From positions 62,001-126,000 of the forward strand of contig JAIEQI010000013.1 of NCBI GenBank assembly GCA_019747875.1: a stretch of DNA of 64,000 nt. The letters run 5' to 3'. This DNA comes from Candidatus Obscuribacterales bacterium. Lineage in GTDB: Bacteria > Cyanobacteriota > Vampirovibrionia > Obscuribacterales > Obscuribacteraceae. Under the pieces are notes generated by a model. The model did not search any database. It saw only the letters and a program-made list of their open reading frames with translations, and had not been told where the DNA came from. The position numbers and the translations under genes are program-made. Below are positions 43,628 through 54,003 of this stretch, piece after piece (positions within the stretch are counted from its first letter, which is position 1; each line of letters opens with the position of its first letter).

Positions 43628-43961
43628 TTATTCGATCTGCCCAATAAGTCTCGTGCATAAAAACAACACGCAGACAATTGGCGAACTTCCTTAGCATCCG
43701 TGAGTGCGGAACCGACGAAGCTTCGACCATGGACTAAACCGATCGTCTACAACTGGCTTCTAATCAGTGATTTGAGAGGTCAAAGAAATTAATCTTCTTG
43801 CTAACGGCGTGGGGACGGGCGTACCGGTGGGTACTGATAAAGAGGCAAAGCCCATGGTGATAGAGATGTCAAGGTTTTGGGTATGAACTACTTGGCGATA
43901 CACAGTCCTCTTATCGACGCGCGTTTGAGTTTTCCAGAACTCAAGTCGGAGGGGGCTGCAT
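43628..43961. other. Upstream region of the giant adhesin gene
   Basis: 334 bp with no clear open frame. G-rich segments (for example near 43805-43830) occur, but no riboswitch consensus could be matched. It ends with CGGAGGGGG, the Shine-Dalgarno of the next gene, ten bases before its TTG start. Confidence 0.4.
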
Positions 43962-46900
43962 TTGTTTAGAATTCGAGGCTATCTTCAATTACTCCTTTCC
44001 GCTCAACTCCTGGTTGGAGTTTGGGGATACACAGCTTCAGTGACGCAAGCCTTTGCTGAAGGAAGCTCGGGATCGAATTCGACGCCGACACTCAGTAACA
44101 CAAGCAACCTGACAGGTACGACTTCTTCACTGATCGGGGAGCTGGATCTCTCCTCGACTGCTGCCACGATCTCCGGAGCCCTGCTTCCAGGCGCAGCGCA
44201 GGTAACCAGTGGCGGCGCGACCAACACCTTTGGCGCTACAGACATGTTGACTCCGGCTCAGTACCTGGCAGCCATCCAGTCCTTGAATGGCGGTCAAACC
44301 CTGACTATCGGTGCCAATGGTGCAGCCGTCGGCGGTGTGGTCAATCTGACCAGCACCGGAAGCCTCGGTAATATCCTAGTTCCAACCGGAGTCAGCGGAC
44401 TGCTCGACTTTGGCGCCATGCAGAACATAAATTTGACCGGCAATCTCACAAACGGCGGTAATCTCTATTTAGTCTCCAGCAATCAGAGCGTAACCTCAGG
44501 CGTCTTAAGCGCGTTCAACATTACAAACAACTCGCTCATCAGCTCCATAGTTCCTCAAAGCCTTGGCTTGAGCAATCTGGTTTCGAACTTCAGCTTCACT
44601 CTCAATGCAATCAATAACATCGTTAACACCGGCACTATTTCCAGCGCCGGTTCGTTAAACATGGTTGCGGGCAACCAAATCATCAACTCGAGTTTGAACA
44701 ACTCCGTTCTTGCAAACATCAGCGCTGTGCGCGATGTGAACATGATAGCGGCGAACATTACCAACTCCGGGCAGATCGCATCGGCTTTGGCAAACATCAA
44801 TGTGATGACTAACAACCTGATGAACTCAGGCTTGCTAAGCTCATGCACTGGCGACATCAGCATCAGCAACTTGGTCAACAATGTCTTGGATGTGAACAAC
44901 GTCGGCGGAATAATTAGAGCACAGGATTCGCTCGACTTCCTCAATTCGAGCCGCTCGACAGCTTCGAAGATCTTGATTGAAGGCGGGCTACTCGACGCTG
45001 AGCGAATCTCCTTTACCGATCGCCGAGGCTTGGTTTCAGTTGACGTGTCCGACATTTCATCCAATGTCAGCTTCACTGCACGCAACGTAATGCTGAATGT
45101 TGCTGAAGGAACTGATGGTTTGAATTTGAGTGGATTGAATCGCTCGCGTTCGGTCGAACTCACTTATAATGGCGTTGGCGATGTCACCACGACTGGTTTT
45201 AGAACTCGCGGGAACGACGTCAGCATCGTCACGAGCGGAAACATCAATGTAACCGGAAACATTGTTACCACTCCAAGCAGCAACGGTGATGGTGGCTCCG
45301 TATATATGGAAGCCGGTGGCAATCTGACTCTCAAGACTTTGACCACTAATGCCAGAGGCAACGGTGATGGTGGGAGCATCGGACTTGTAACGGGTGGAAA
45401 TCTAACTACCGGCACACTGAATGCTCGTGGAGCAGGTAATGGCAGCGGCGGGGACATTGCAATAGTCTCCGGCGGAAATATGAAAACTGGTGGCGTCAAT
45501 GTTTCCGGTGCTGGAGACGGCGCTGGTGGTGACATATTTGGTGCCGCCGGCGGTAACATGCGCTTAGGCGCCCTGACCACAGCGGGTAGTGGTGGAGATG
45601 GTGCAGGCGATCTCTTCCTTGCTGCAGGCGGAACCTTGCGCACTGGCGCCGTCAACACAAGCGGCATTAATGGTGGCGATGGTGGTGATATCGATATTAC
45701 TGCCGGGTCGACTCTGCGCACGGGTAACATCACAGCCAATGGCTCCGGACTTCTCTCAGGCGATGGCGGTCACATAACCCTACAGAGCGGGACTTCATTG
45801 CAGGCAGGCAGCATCAGCAGCAATGGCAGTGGTTTGGCTGGAGACGGTGGTGACATCAATCTCACAGCCGGAACGACGATTAAAGCAAGCACTATAAATA
45901 GTATAGGAAGTGGTTTCGGTCATGGTGGCGAGATCGTTCTTAGCTCTGGCTCTGGACTAACCACTGGTGCGCTTAATGCTTCAGGAGGCATTCTCGGCAA
46001 CCCAGGTGACATAAGCATCACCGCCGGTACAAATGGAAATGGCAATGTAACGGTTAGCGATATTACAGACAACGGATTGTTTGGTGGTGGCTCGGTAACC
46101 ATTACAACACCAGGAACTATCAATGTCAGCGGTAGCATTACAGCAATCAACGGGACTGTCACACTAAACAGCAGCAACAATAACATCGGCGACATAGAGG
46201 TCGGCAAAGGCAACATTCAAATCAATCCGATTGGTAGCAGCGATGTTCCAATCGTTATTGACCTTTCCGATGTCACCAAATATGGAGAGGCCAACGTTGT
46301 AGTCGGCGGTGCCGAAGGTTTCAAGAACGACATCGTTATCAAAAACGACTGCAACCAGTGCTTTTCTAACCTGACAAGCGTGACTATAAACACTCAGGGC
46401 GATTACACAGCGACCGGGACCACTTTGACTCTAGACCCCAATCAATCGTTCCAGGTCAATGCCGGCGGCAACATCAGCACTGGCACTGTAAACGGCGGTA
46501 AATCGGTAAGCTTTGTAGGCAGCGGCACCATCACCGTTGATGGCGCAATAAATATGCCTGGCGGTACCGTTCAGTTATCTGGCAGCTCGTTCGATATTTC
46601 AGCTCCAATCAATGCCGGCGGTGGAACTGTTTCGATTCAACCCATTGAATCGACATCGATTGATGGCAGCCAGTTGGGCAATATCTCTGCTGCAAACCTG
46701 AACATTGGCAATGGCCAGCCAGCCCAATCGGTCAGTCTTGAGGGTGCTACGAATCTGACCGGCATACAGGGAGCCGTCAATGTCAACCTGGGTGGCGATT
46801 TCGACAGCTCTCTGGCCAGCATCCAGTTGGGCGACAATACCTCTTATGTGGTAAATGCAGGTAACATCTACAGCGGTAGCATTACAGGCGGTGCCGCGAT

Positions 46901-49586
46901 TGTGATGAATTCGCAGCAAGAACTTGCTGTCACCGGCGACATCTTCACCACCCGTGGTCCGATTGTTCTCAATGGAGACCTGAGCAATTCTGGTGCTCCA
47001 GTTACCTTTGCCTCTGGAATCAACATAACGGGACTTTCCATCTCCGTAACCTCCATCGGTGGCGATCTGACCAGCGGCGCCAACCTTACAAGTTTGAACA
47101 CAGAACTGGCGATGTACTCGGGCGGTGCGCTCAATATTTTGGATAACTCGAATTTGACTGCACGCACTGACGTTTCCTTGCGGGCAATGGGCAACATAGA
47201 GCTTGGTTCGTCCGGCGGAGCAGGCGTTGCAATCTCGGCTGGCGGATTGGCTTCGGGAATCGATCCCTTTGGACGCTCCGGAACATTCTCTTCAAGTGAT
47301 GTCACCTCGGCTGGAAACGTTACTATCAATGGATACATGGACGGCTCCGGCGCCGGCGACCTCAACGTCGGACGCAACACGACAATCGTTGCCGCAGGCA
47401 ATGGATCTTCTGGCGGTAATTTGACACTGCTCAGCGGCGGCGATCTACACGTCGAAGATAACACTCGAATTGGAGCTTTCGGCGGAGATCTTTCACTTGG
47501 TGCTTGGGGCAGCATTGAAATCGACGGCAGCACGCTTGTTTCGGCTGCCACGGATAACCAGTCGGCTGGCGGCACTTATGTCGGTGGACGCATGGCAGTT
47601 ATCGCAGGACTTCCTGATACTAACGTCGGACAGCTGCTCGGTAATCTTGCTTCGACCAGAACTTCTGAGAACCGCCAAACTGCAGGCTATGATCTTAGTG
47701 CCAATACCGTAACCAGCACGGGCGGTTCTGTTATTGAACTCATTTTTGATGATAAGGATCTGAAGACTCTTACTTCCAATAACATCGTCCTCAATGGCGG
47801 TGTCCTTTTCCTAGATCCTCCTCCGGATCCGACAATTCCTCACACCGTAACGATCTCTGGCACTTCCATTAATGTATTCGGACCAACAATTACCGCAGCC
47901 CCTGGTGGCGTAGGTAATGGCAATGCCGGCGGAGTTGTGGTTCCACCTGTGGTTGTTATTCCTGGTGGAACGGGAGGAACGACTGGCGGAACGACTGGCG
48001 GTGCAACCGTTCCGGGAACAACCGGTGGAACAGTTCCGGGATTGAATACAGGATCCTCGGCTATCGGCGGGACCGCTATTCTCGGTCTGCCATCCAGCGT
48101 GGTAAATCCTAACGACACCACTGCACGCAGCTCCAGTGTATCTTCACAGCAGCAACAGTCTACGCTCGGTATCAGTTTCAGCGGCAATAGCACCGTAGCC
48201 AGCGACACCCTCGATGACGACACTACTCAGCCTAGCTTAAGGCAATCACTGTTCTGCTCACGCTTGCAGCTCTTGAAGCCCAGTGATGACGTGGATGATG
48301 ATAGTTGGATCATTGCATCGGGAAGCTGTGAGCCATTCACTTTTGAAGAACATGATGGTTCTCTGATTGTTGGTTCTGGTCCTGCAAAACTGGCTCCGGC
48401 ATCAGATCGTACACTGCTTCTCAAAGAAGGCAAGATTCTAGTTGTGACCGTGGATCGCATCCACGTTGTTCGTACCGCACTCTGCAATATAACGATTCCC
48501 GTAAACACCGCCACCGTTGTGGAAGTCGATCCGAGTACAAACCTGGTTCGAATTGCTGATCTTGCCGGTGGCAAAACTTCAGTAACAATCTGCCGAAATG
48601 ATGAAACGTTCATACTTTCTGCCGCTCCGGGAGAACAGTTGATTCTTGGCGAATCTGGTGTTGTTGATTCGGCCTTCACGCAATTGAATGTGCCAAACGT
48701 CTCCTATGAAAAGGTTGCCGCCTGGCAGATCGAAATGTCCGGGCTGCGTGGGCAAAAACTGAAGTTCGATCGTAATCAAATGGCTCTGGCTGAGCCCCTG
48801 CTGAATTGTAGCAACCGCTGCGTCAACCAAATTCAAAACCGTCGTATTGAACAACTTCTTCAGAGCATGAAGACTGACGATACCATTCTGAAGTCTATGG
48901 GTAATGAAGGAAAAGGCAAGCAACTCATCGAAAGCGAGTTGCCGGACGCCGTTAACAAGCTCCGTCCAATTGGTTTCGAGTCTGGTGCTTCAATTGAGAA
49001 TCCTGGATTCGGTTTGACCAGTATCAATGCTGGTGGCGCTCTCGTTAAATACGTAGGCAAGTGCAAAATGTCTCTAACCAGCCCTGGACTGCTTCACTTG
49101 CAAGAGGGCGAGATTCTGGTTCACGCTCCCAAGAAGACTGTGATAAAGGCTGGTGCAAGCCACATCGAAGTTAAAGCCGGTTCTATGGCTACGGTAACAG
49201 TGCGCGATGGCATGGTGAAGGTTCGCAACTTGTTTGAGAACAAGCGAACCAGCATCACTGCAGCAGTTGCCGGCAAGCGACACATTGGGGTGCAAATCGG
49301 ACAGGAACTCATTATCGGACCCAAGGGGATCCCGCTGTCCCGTGCTCTCAGCGACGACCCTGTCGGCCGCCGCCGCCTCACCAGTATTGATCTTGCTACC
49401 GGTCATACATGTATTTCATCGGAAGTTTCACTAAGTTCGCTTTTACAGAATTCGCCAGTTCTGGCTCACTTGATCCGAAGCGCAGAGAACGAAGACCGTG
49501 CGCTGGCCACACGTGTTATGAAAGCAGCGGTCTGTGTCTCGATCGTTACGCAAGGACACGGCAACTATTCAATGGTCAACCCATAA
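43962..49586 (+). CDS. Giant beta-helix adhesin with FecR-like C-terminal repeats
   Basis: 1874 residues from a TTG start with the strong SD GGAGGGGG. Signal peptide near residues 1-32 (LQLLLSAQLLVGVWGYTAS, cut after FAE). Residues 40-1320 are Asn/Gly/Thr-rich beta-helix repeats, with short internal periods such as GNLTTGTLNARGAGNGSGGD. A Gly/Thr-rich linker (GGTTGGTTGG, near residue 1345) precedes two FecR-like modules (about 1480-1580 and 1690-1790), each with a LLKEGKILV / LQEGEILVHA strand motif. Secreted or surface-displayed; no TPS or autotransporter translocation domain at either end, so how it leaves the cell is unclear. Confidence 0.7.
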   Translation: MFRIRGYLQLLLSAQLLVGVWGYTASVTQAFAEGSSGSNSTPTLSNTSNLTGTTSSLIGELDLSSTAATISGALLPGAAQVTSGGATNTFGATDMLTPAQYLAAIQSLNGGQTLTIGANGAAVGGVVNLTSTGSLGNILVPTGVSGLLDFGAMQNINLTGNLTNGGNLYLVSSNQSVTSGVLSAFNITNNSLISSIVPQSLGLSNLVSNFSFTLNAINNIVNTGTISSAGSLNMVAGNQIINSSLNNSVLANISAVRDVNMIAANITNSGQIASALANINVMTNNLMNSGLLSSCTGDISISNLVNNVLDVNNVGGIIRAQDSLDFLNSSRSTASKILIEGGLLDAERISFTDRRGLVSVDVSDISSNVSFTARNVMLNVAEGTDGLNLSGLNRSRSVELTYNGVGDVTTTGFRTRGNDVSIVTSGNINVTGNIVTTPSSNGDGGSVYMEAGGNLTLKTLTTNARGNGDGGSIGLVTGGNLTTGTLNARGAGNGSGGDIAIVSGGNMKTGGVNVSGAGDGAGGDIFGAAGGNMRLGALTTAGSGGDGAGDLFLAAGGTLRTGAVNTSGINGGDGGDIDITAGSTLRTGNITANGSGLLSGDGGHITLQSGTSLQAGSISSNGSGLAGDGGDINLTAGTTIKASTINSIGSGFGHGGEIVLSSGSGLTTGALNASGGILGNPGDISITAGTNGNGNVTVSDITDNGLFGGGSVTITTPGTINVSGSITAINGTVTLNSSNNNIGDIEVGKGNIQINPIGSSDVPIVIDLSDVTKYGEANVVVGGAEGFKNDIVIKNDCNQCFSNLTSVTINTQGDYTATGTTLTLDPNQSFQVNAGGNISTGTVNGGKSVSFVGSGTITVDGAINMPGGTVQLSGSSFDISAPINAGGGTVSIQPIESTSIDGSQLGNISAANLNIGNGQPAQSVSLEGATNLTGIQGAVNVNLGGDFDSSLASIQLGDNTSYVVNAGNIYSGSITGGAAIVMNSQQELAVTGDIFTTRGPIVLNGDLSNSGAPVTFASGINITGLSISVTSIGGDLTSGANLTSLNTELAMYSGGALNILDNSNLTARTDVSLRAMGNIELGSSGGAGVAISAGGLASGIDPFGRSGTFSSSDVTSAGNVTINGYMDGSGAGDLNVGRNTTIVAAGNGSSGGNLTLLSGGDLHVEDNTRIGAFGGDLSLGAWGSIEIDGSTLVSAATDNQSAGGTYVGGRMAVIAGLPDTNVGQLLGNLASTRTSENRQTAGYDLSANTVTSTGGSVIELIFDDKDLKTLTSNNIVLNGGVLFLDPPPDPTIPHTVTISGTSINVFGPTITAAPGGVGNGNAGGVVVPPVVVIPGGTGGTTGGTTGGATVPGTTGGTVPGLNTGSSAIGGTAILGLPSSVVNPNDTTARSSSVSSQQQQSTLGISFSGNSTVASDTLDDDTTQPSLRQSLFCSRLQLLKPSDDVDDDSWIIASGSCEPFTFEEHDGSLIVGSGPAKLAPASDRTLLLKEGKILVVTVDRIHVVRTALCNITIPVNTATVVEVDPSTNLVRIADLAGGKTSVTICRNDETFILSAAPGEQLILGESGVVDSAFTQLNVPNVSYEKVAAWQIEMSGLRGQKLKFDRNQMALAEPLLNCSNRCVNQIQNRRIEQLLQSMKTDDTILKSMGNEGKGKQLIESELPDAVNKLRPIGFESGASIENPGFGLTSINAGGALVKYVGKCKMSLTSPGLLHLQEGEILVHAPKKTVIKAGASHIEVKAGSMATVTVRDGMVKVRNLFENKRTSITAAVAGKRHIGVQIGQELIIGPKGIPLSRALSDDPVGRRRLTSIDLATGHTCISSEVSLSSLLQNSPVLAHLIRSAENEDRALATRVMKAAVCVSIVTQGHGNYSMVNP

Positions 49587-49624
49587 GCAGTTCGAGAGCA
49601 ATCGCTTTTCGGACATTGTTCGCT

Positions 49625-49651
49625 CCCGGGAGCGCCGGCATCTTGCCGGCT
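49625..49651. repeat. REP-like palindromic element, copy 3
   Basis: Same 27-bp sequence as at 40135, starting CCCGGGAGCGCCGGC. It sits between two convergent genes (49587-49778), a place where REP-type elements commonly lie. Confidence 0.75.
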
Positions 49652-49778
49652 TCTGAGAGCGAAAACAGTGAGTCCGGATCGGGTTACGGGTGTCGGCATT
49701 CGTCACTTGCCGCAGCCTGCTAATTTGGCAGCCTCTAGGTCATAGGCTTCGAGCTTCCCAACCTGACAGCTCTGCGTC

Positions 49779-50930
49779 CTACGTACCGAGATCGTCAGCC
49801 GCGTCGTCTTCGGCGTCATCGCCTTCTTCGAGTTCTTCGTTGCCTGATTTGCGAAATTCCATCAAATCTTGCCGGCCTCTTCTTTTTGAACTTGCTCGGA
49901 ATCGTTCATTCAGGCGGGGCAGAACTCTGGCTTTGGCGTGCCCTCCGACCGTTTTCTTGGTTCCGACATCGACCTTCTGTGTCGTTTCTTTTCTAATTTT
50001 TTGTGCAGCTTGGGCATCAGCCATGATGGCGCAGTAACTCGCATATCGCGACCCGGCAATCTTGCTCTGCGGGCTATCCAGCGTTTCAATGATCTTGCAG
50101 CCATCCTCGACTAAATGTTGGCAGTTCGAGAATTTGCAGTTCGGTGCCAGTTCAATAATTTCCGGGAATTGCCAGGCAACGTCCGCTGGCTCTGGGTATT
50201 CGAGTTCGCTGATGCTGAATCCGGGAGTGTCAACGATCCATCCTGCATGCAGATGCGCAGGACCATTCTTTTCGAAGTAGGGGACTTTGTAAAGTTCGCT
50301 ATATGTAGTTGTATGTCGACCTACGAGCAAATCTTCGTTTATATCTACCTTAAGTTCGAGCTCCGGAATAAGTTGATTTATGATGCTGGACTTACCTACA
50401 CCGGATGGGCCAATAAGGACGGAAGTCTTTGCACTGACTCGGTTTTTGAGCTCCTCGACACCTTCACCAGTTTTGGCAGATATGAAAAGAATTTTGTATC
50501 CCAACGGTTCATAAATGTTTCGTAAAGCCGTCATCTCGTCCTTTTCGGCGAGATCACATTTATTCAAACAGATGAAACTCCTGAAGTGCTCTAGCTCTAG
50601 CTGCAATTGCACCAGGTATCGGTCGCATAATAATGCGTTCCATTCAGGCTGGTGTATGGCCTGTACAATAAAGACCTGATCCAGATTGGCGATGAATGGT
50701 CTGGTCAGCAGATTCTTGCGTTGATGCCGCGCGCTAATCACAGCGGTGCCTCGTTCAGTATCAGACAAAGCGGGCTCGACCTCGTCGAGATCGACGAGAT
50801 CCCCAGCGAAGATGGACACGCCTTCTTTCTTCAAGCGAGCTCTTACCGGACACTGGAATATGGCATTCAGCTCATCCGAATGCACAAGATATCCACCAGC
50901 GTGCCTTCTAAGAACCCTTCCTGAGATCAA
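49779..50930 (-). CDS. rsgA: Ribosome small-subunit GTPase A
   Basis: 383 residues. N-terminal OB-fold-like strand region, then the circularly permuted GTPase order G4-G1-G3: LNKCD, GPSGVGKSSIINQL, then DTPGF. A zinc-finger with CKFSNCQHLVEDGC and its following helix completes RsgA. Residues 300-383 are an added basic then acidic tail (ending EEGDDAEDDAADD), longer than usual. It aids late 30S assembly in the cytosol. Start at ATG 50930, divergent from typA. Confidence 0.93.
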   Translation of the reverse strand: MISGRVLRRHAGGYLVHSDELNAIFQCPVRARLKKEGVSIFAGDLVDLDEVEPALSDTERGTAVISARHQRKNLLTRPFIANLDQVFIVQAIHQPEWNALLCDRYLVQLQLELEHFRSFICLNKCDLAEKDEMTALRNIYEPLGYKILFISAKTGEGVEELKNRVSAKTSVLIGPSGVGKSSIINQLIPELELKVDINEDLLVGRHTTTYSELYKVPYFEKNGPAHLHAGWIVDTPGFSISELEYPEPADVAWQFPEIIELAPNCKFSNCQHLVEDGCKIIETLDSPQSKIAGSRYASYCAIMADAQAAQKIRKETTQKVDVGTKKTVGGHAKARVLPRLNERFRASSKRRGRQDLMEFRKSGNEELEEGDDAEDDAADDLGT

Positions 50931-51024
50931 CGCATATCTCCGAGATCCAATTCAGACCGAACGACCGAGCTACTGATGCCATCAAGGCACTAACAGCATA
51001 CAATACTAAAGCGAGTAAAACGTA

Positions 51025-52866
51025 ATGGCGACCCAGCTAATGGAAAAAAACATGGAATCCACGTCAAGCAAGCAGAAAAATTCTGCAGTCGATCACATTC
51101 GCAATATTGCGATTATTGCCCACGTCGACCACGGCAAAACAACCCTGGTCGATGGATTCCTGCATCAAACTGGTGTTTTTCGCGAGAATCAAGAAGTCGA
51201 AACGTGCATTATGGACTCCAACGAGTTGGAGCGTGAGCGCGGCATCACAATTCTGGCCAAGAATACAGCCATTGAATATCAGAACCACCTTTTGAATATA
51301 GTCGATACGCCTGGGCACGCTGACTTCGGTGGCGAAGTTGAGCGTATTCTCGGAATGGTCGACTCAGCCCTTCTGATTGTGGATGCTGGCGAAGGTCCCA
51401 TGCCGCAAACTCGCTTCGTGTTAAGAAAGGCACTCGAAAAAGGACTTTGCCCAATTGTCGTCATCAACAAGATCGACCGTCCGAATATCGACCCGCATGT
51501 CGCTGTGGACAAGGTTTTTGACCTTTTCGTCGAGCTTGGCGCCAACAACAAGCAATTGGATTTCCCCTATGTGTTCGCCTCCGGCGTCAAAGGTTTTGCC
51601 AAACATAAATTGGAGGATGAAGATGTCGATCTTCGCCCTCTGCTCGATTTGATCATCCGTCATTGCCCATCACCTATTGGTGACGCTGAAGCAGGGCTGC
51701 AAATGCAGGTCAGTATTTTGGACTACAGCGAATACTTGGGTCGTATTGCCATCGGGCGCATCTATAACGGCGTTCTTAATGATGGACAGCAAGTTGTTCT
51801 TGTAAAAGAGGGCGACCAGCTCACCAAAGGAAGAGTGAGCAAACTTCTCAAGTTCCAAGGATTGAAGCGCTTTGAAGCAAGCACCGCATCGGCAGGCGAA
51901 ATCGTAGCTATTGCTGGATTTGCCAATGCCAATGTCGGCGATACGATCTCTCTGGTGGATGCACCGTCGGCGCTACCACGCATTGAAGTCGACGAACCGA
52001 CAATGAAGATGTCGTTCCTCGTTAATGACAGCCCCTTTGCCGGACAAGAAGGCAAATACGTGACCTCTCGCCATTTGCGCGATCGTTTGTTCAGAGAACT
52101 AGAAACAAACGTCTCTTTGCGTGTCGAGGAAACCGATAGCACGGACACATTCCTTGTTAGCGGACGTGGTGAGCTTCACCTGGGCATCTTGATTGAGACA
52201 ATGCGCCGGGAAGGATATGAATTCCAAGTATCAAGACCGGAAGTTATCGTTAAAAACGTGGATGACAAAGTTCTGGAACCGTTCGAAAAACTGATCATCG
52301 ACGTGCCGGAAGAATTCATGGGCAACGTGATTCAGGAGCTAGGACCGCGCCGCGCTGAGTTGCAGAATATGCACGTAGACCGCGGGCAGGGCTTGCTCGA
52401 ATTCCTGGTGCCAACGCGTGGTCTGCTCGGCTTCCGCAGCGAGTTCTTGCGCTTAACAAAGGGCAACGGCGTTATGAACCATGCCTTCCATGAGTTCAAA
52501 GACTGGTCCGGAGACATTGCTCGTCAACGAAACGGGGCGCTAATCGCTTGGGAAGAAGGCGTCGCTACCGGTTACGCGCTTCAAGGTGCGGAGGACCGCG
52601 GAATCTTCTTCATTACGCCTGGGGTCCGTGTTTATGGCGGCATGATTGTTGGTGAATACACTCGTTCGCAAGATTTGGATATCAACGTATGCAAAACCAA
52701 GAAGCTCACCAATATGCGTGCTTCTGGTAGCGATACGCTGGTGGCTCTGCAGGCACCGCGTGAAATGGTGCTCGAAAAGTGCCTTGAGTGGATTCACGAC
52801 GACGAACTGGTCGAAGTAACCCCTCAAACAATTAGAATGCGCAAGCGTCAATTGCCCCGCCGCTAA
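51025..52866 (+). CDS. typA: GTP-binding protein TypA/BipA
   Basis: 613 residues. The translational GTPase core begins [20 protein letters not shown] (P-loop), with RGITILAKN (switch I), [17 protein letters not shown], and the BipA-specific C-terminal end with [13 protein letters not shown] and [11 protein letters not shown]. It binds ribosomes in stress and cold-shock growth. The Shine-Dalgarno is weak. The next gene, a Rieske ferredoxin, follows 14 bp downstream. Confidence 0.95.
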   Translation: MATQLMEKNMESTSSKQKNSAVDHIRNIAIIAHVDHGKTTLVDGFLHQTGVFRENQEVETCIMDSNELERERGITILAKNTAIEYQNHLLNIVDTPGHADFGGEVERILGMVDSALLIVDAGEGPMPQTRFVLRKALEKGLCPIVVINKIDRPNIDPHVAVDKVFDLFVELGANNKQLDFPYVFASGVKGFAKHKLEDEDVDLRPLLDLIIRHCPSPIGDAEAGLQMQVSILDYSEYLGRIAIGRIYNGVLNDGQQVVLVKEGDQLTKGRVSKLLKFQGLKRFEASTASAGEIVAIAGFANANVGDTISLVDAPSALPRIEVDEPTMKMSFLVNDSPFAGQEGKYVTSRHLRDRLFRELETNVSLRVEETDSTDTFLVSGRGELHLGILIETMRREGYEFQVSRPEVIVKNVDDKVLEPFEKLIIDVPEEFMGNVIQELGPRRAELQNMHVDRGQGLLEFLVPTRGLLGFRSEFLRLTKGNGVMNHAFHEFKDWSGDIARQRNGALIAWEEGVATGYALQGAEDRGIFFITPGVRVYGGMIVGEYTRSQDLDINVCKTKKLTNMRASGSDTLVALQAPREMVLEKCLEWIHDDELVEVTPQTIRMRKRQLPRR

Positions 52867-52880
52867 AGAGGTTCGCCTGG

Positions 52881-53189
52881 ATGCTTGGGTACGTCCGAGT
52901 TGCCAGCCTGAAAGATGTGCCGCCTGGTAAGTGCCTGGCGGTCGAAGCCGGTGGCAATAAGATCGTGCTGGTTAATTCTGGAGGAACAATATACGCCCTG
53001 GAAGATTCCTGCTCGCACCTGGGGGCGCCGCTTTCGCTCGGTTTTGTCGCTAAGGGAAGTATCGCCTGTGAGTGGCATGGCGCCTGTTTCGATCTCAAAA
53101 CAGGGGAAGCGCAGTCTGCCCCGGCGACTGAGCCAGTGCCAGTGTTTGAAATCCGCATAGTGAATGATGAGATCGAAGTTCTCGTTTAG
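52881..53189 (+). CDS. Rieske 2Fe-2S ferredoxin (NirD-like)
   Basis: 102 residues. Two Rieske motifs are visible: CSHLGAPLSLG (C-x-H) and CEWHGACFD (C-x-x-H). The whole protein is a single Rieske domain as in small non-haem dioxygenase ferredoxins or NirD-like electron carriers. It is only 14 bp after typA and probably shares a transcript with it. Electron partner unknown. Confidence 0.88.
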   Translation: MLGYVRVASLKDVPPGKCLAVEAGGNKIVLVNSGGTIYALEDSCSHLGAPLSLGFVAKGSIACEWHGACFDLKTGEAQSAPATEPVPVFEIRIVNDEIEVLV

Positions 53190-53320
53190 CCTGCAGACTA
53201 TCCATCAAAACTAGCCGAAATAGGGTACAACTCAATGTAGCTGAATCTTTGGTTTGGACTTGCGTCCAGCCAGTTAGTATGAAGGCGTAACTGCCCAGAG
53301 TTAGTAATGGAGAGCGGACT

Positions 53321-53644
53321 ATGAAAATTCCTGTCCTACTGAAGGAAAAAATGTCTCTTGTGGCTGCGGTTGGCGTTCTTTGTCAGATGGGTGTTCAGGC
53401 CAAACCGGTTGAGAAAAACAATTCCACGTCAACTAGTAAGCCGCCCGCTGCCTCTAAGACAAGTTCAGATAAGCAACCAGGCACCACCATGGAGTCGGTG
53501 AGGCGAGAGCAGATTGAAAAAATCAGACGAGAGAAGGGACTCAGGAGTCCATCGCAATCAAACAAACACAATCCAGGTATCGTTTCAAACGAGTCAGATC
53601 GTCAAGGTGTGCGTAGTCTGTGCCTTAAATGCGGTAGGGGGTAG
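53321..53644 (+). CDS. Candidate RiPP precursor 1, secreted, C-terminal CxxCGRG
   Basis: 107 residues with GGAGAG before the ATG. A Sec-type signal, MKIPVLLKEKMSLVAAVGVL then CQMGVQA, is cut near VQA-KP; the middle is Lys/Arg/Ser/Pro-rich and disordered. The last residues are SLCLKCGRG, with the only two mature Cys in a CxxC. The paralogue downstream has the same start and end. In MNIO/DUF692 operons such short Cys-bearing peptides are the substrates, and signal-peptide-bearing examples (bufferins) exist. The precursor role is inferred from the next genes. Confidence 0.7.
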   Translation: MKIPVLLKEKMSLVAAVGVLCQMGVQAKPVEKNNSTSTSKPPAASKTSSDKQPGTTMESVRREQIEKIRREKGLRSPSQSNKHNPGIVSNESDRQGVRSLCLKCGRG

Positions 53645-53650
53645 AAAGTC

Positions 53651-54001
53651 GTGAATATCCCGTGCTCACTAAAACAAAAAATGTATCTTGTTGCTGCTGT
53701 CGGGCTGCTTTGCCAATTGGATGTTCAGGCAAAACCTTCAGAGCCGAATAACTTGGCGCCGCCCAATTCTGCTGATTCCAAGCCAGATGCAAATAAAACT
53801 AAGAGTTTACCGCCTCCGTCCATAAACAAGGATGAAAGGCGACGTCAGCTGCGAGAGCGTTTTGAAAAGATGAGGAAGAATCCGCGTCTGAGAAAGAGTT
53901 CTGTGCAGGCGGGAGAGTCAGAAAGTTCGCTAAACACTTCCTCGACCAAGTCTGCCGAGCCTGCTAAGGCTCGTGTTTGTGAGGAATGCGGTAGAGGCTG
54001 A
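53651..54001 (+). CDS. Candidate RiPP precursor 2, paralogue of precursor 1
   Basis: 116 residues from GTG 53651, whose SD lies in the stop region of precursor 1 (gap 6 bp). Signal MNIPCSLKQKMYLVAAVGLL then CQLDVQA, same VQA-KP junction, a longer basic helical middle with RRRQLRERFEKMRKN, and the same ending ARVCEECGRG. Signal and end are nearly identical between the two genes while the middle diverges, the pattern of duplicated leader and core elements around a variable linker. Confidence 0.7.
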   Translation: MNIPCSLKQKMYLVAAVGLLCQLDVQAKPSEPNNLAPPNSADSKPDANKTKSLPPPSINKDERRRQLRERFEKMRKNPRLRKSSVQAGESESSLNTSSTKSAEPAKARVCEECGRG

Positions 54002-54003
54002 GC

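Noticed and set aside
43800-43870. c-di-GMP (GEMM) type riboswitch before the adhesin gene
   Set aside because: Only a GCAAAGCC-like fragment agrees; the rest of the consensus and helices are missing.
45164-45739. Long minus-strand frames under the adhesin gene (also 44555-45163, 46868-47575, 47840-48223)
   Set aside because: Pro/Val/Ser-rich shadows of a Gly/Thr/Asn-rich repeat gene, with no SD or domain.
53321-54001. Reading the CxxC ends as simple zinc-ribbon proteins
   Set aside because: Only one CxxC each, a secretion signal and the adjacent DUF692 enzyme make the precursor role more likely, though not proven.
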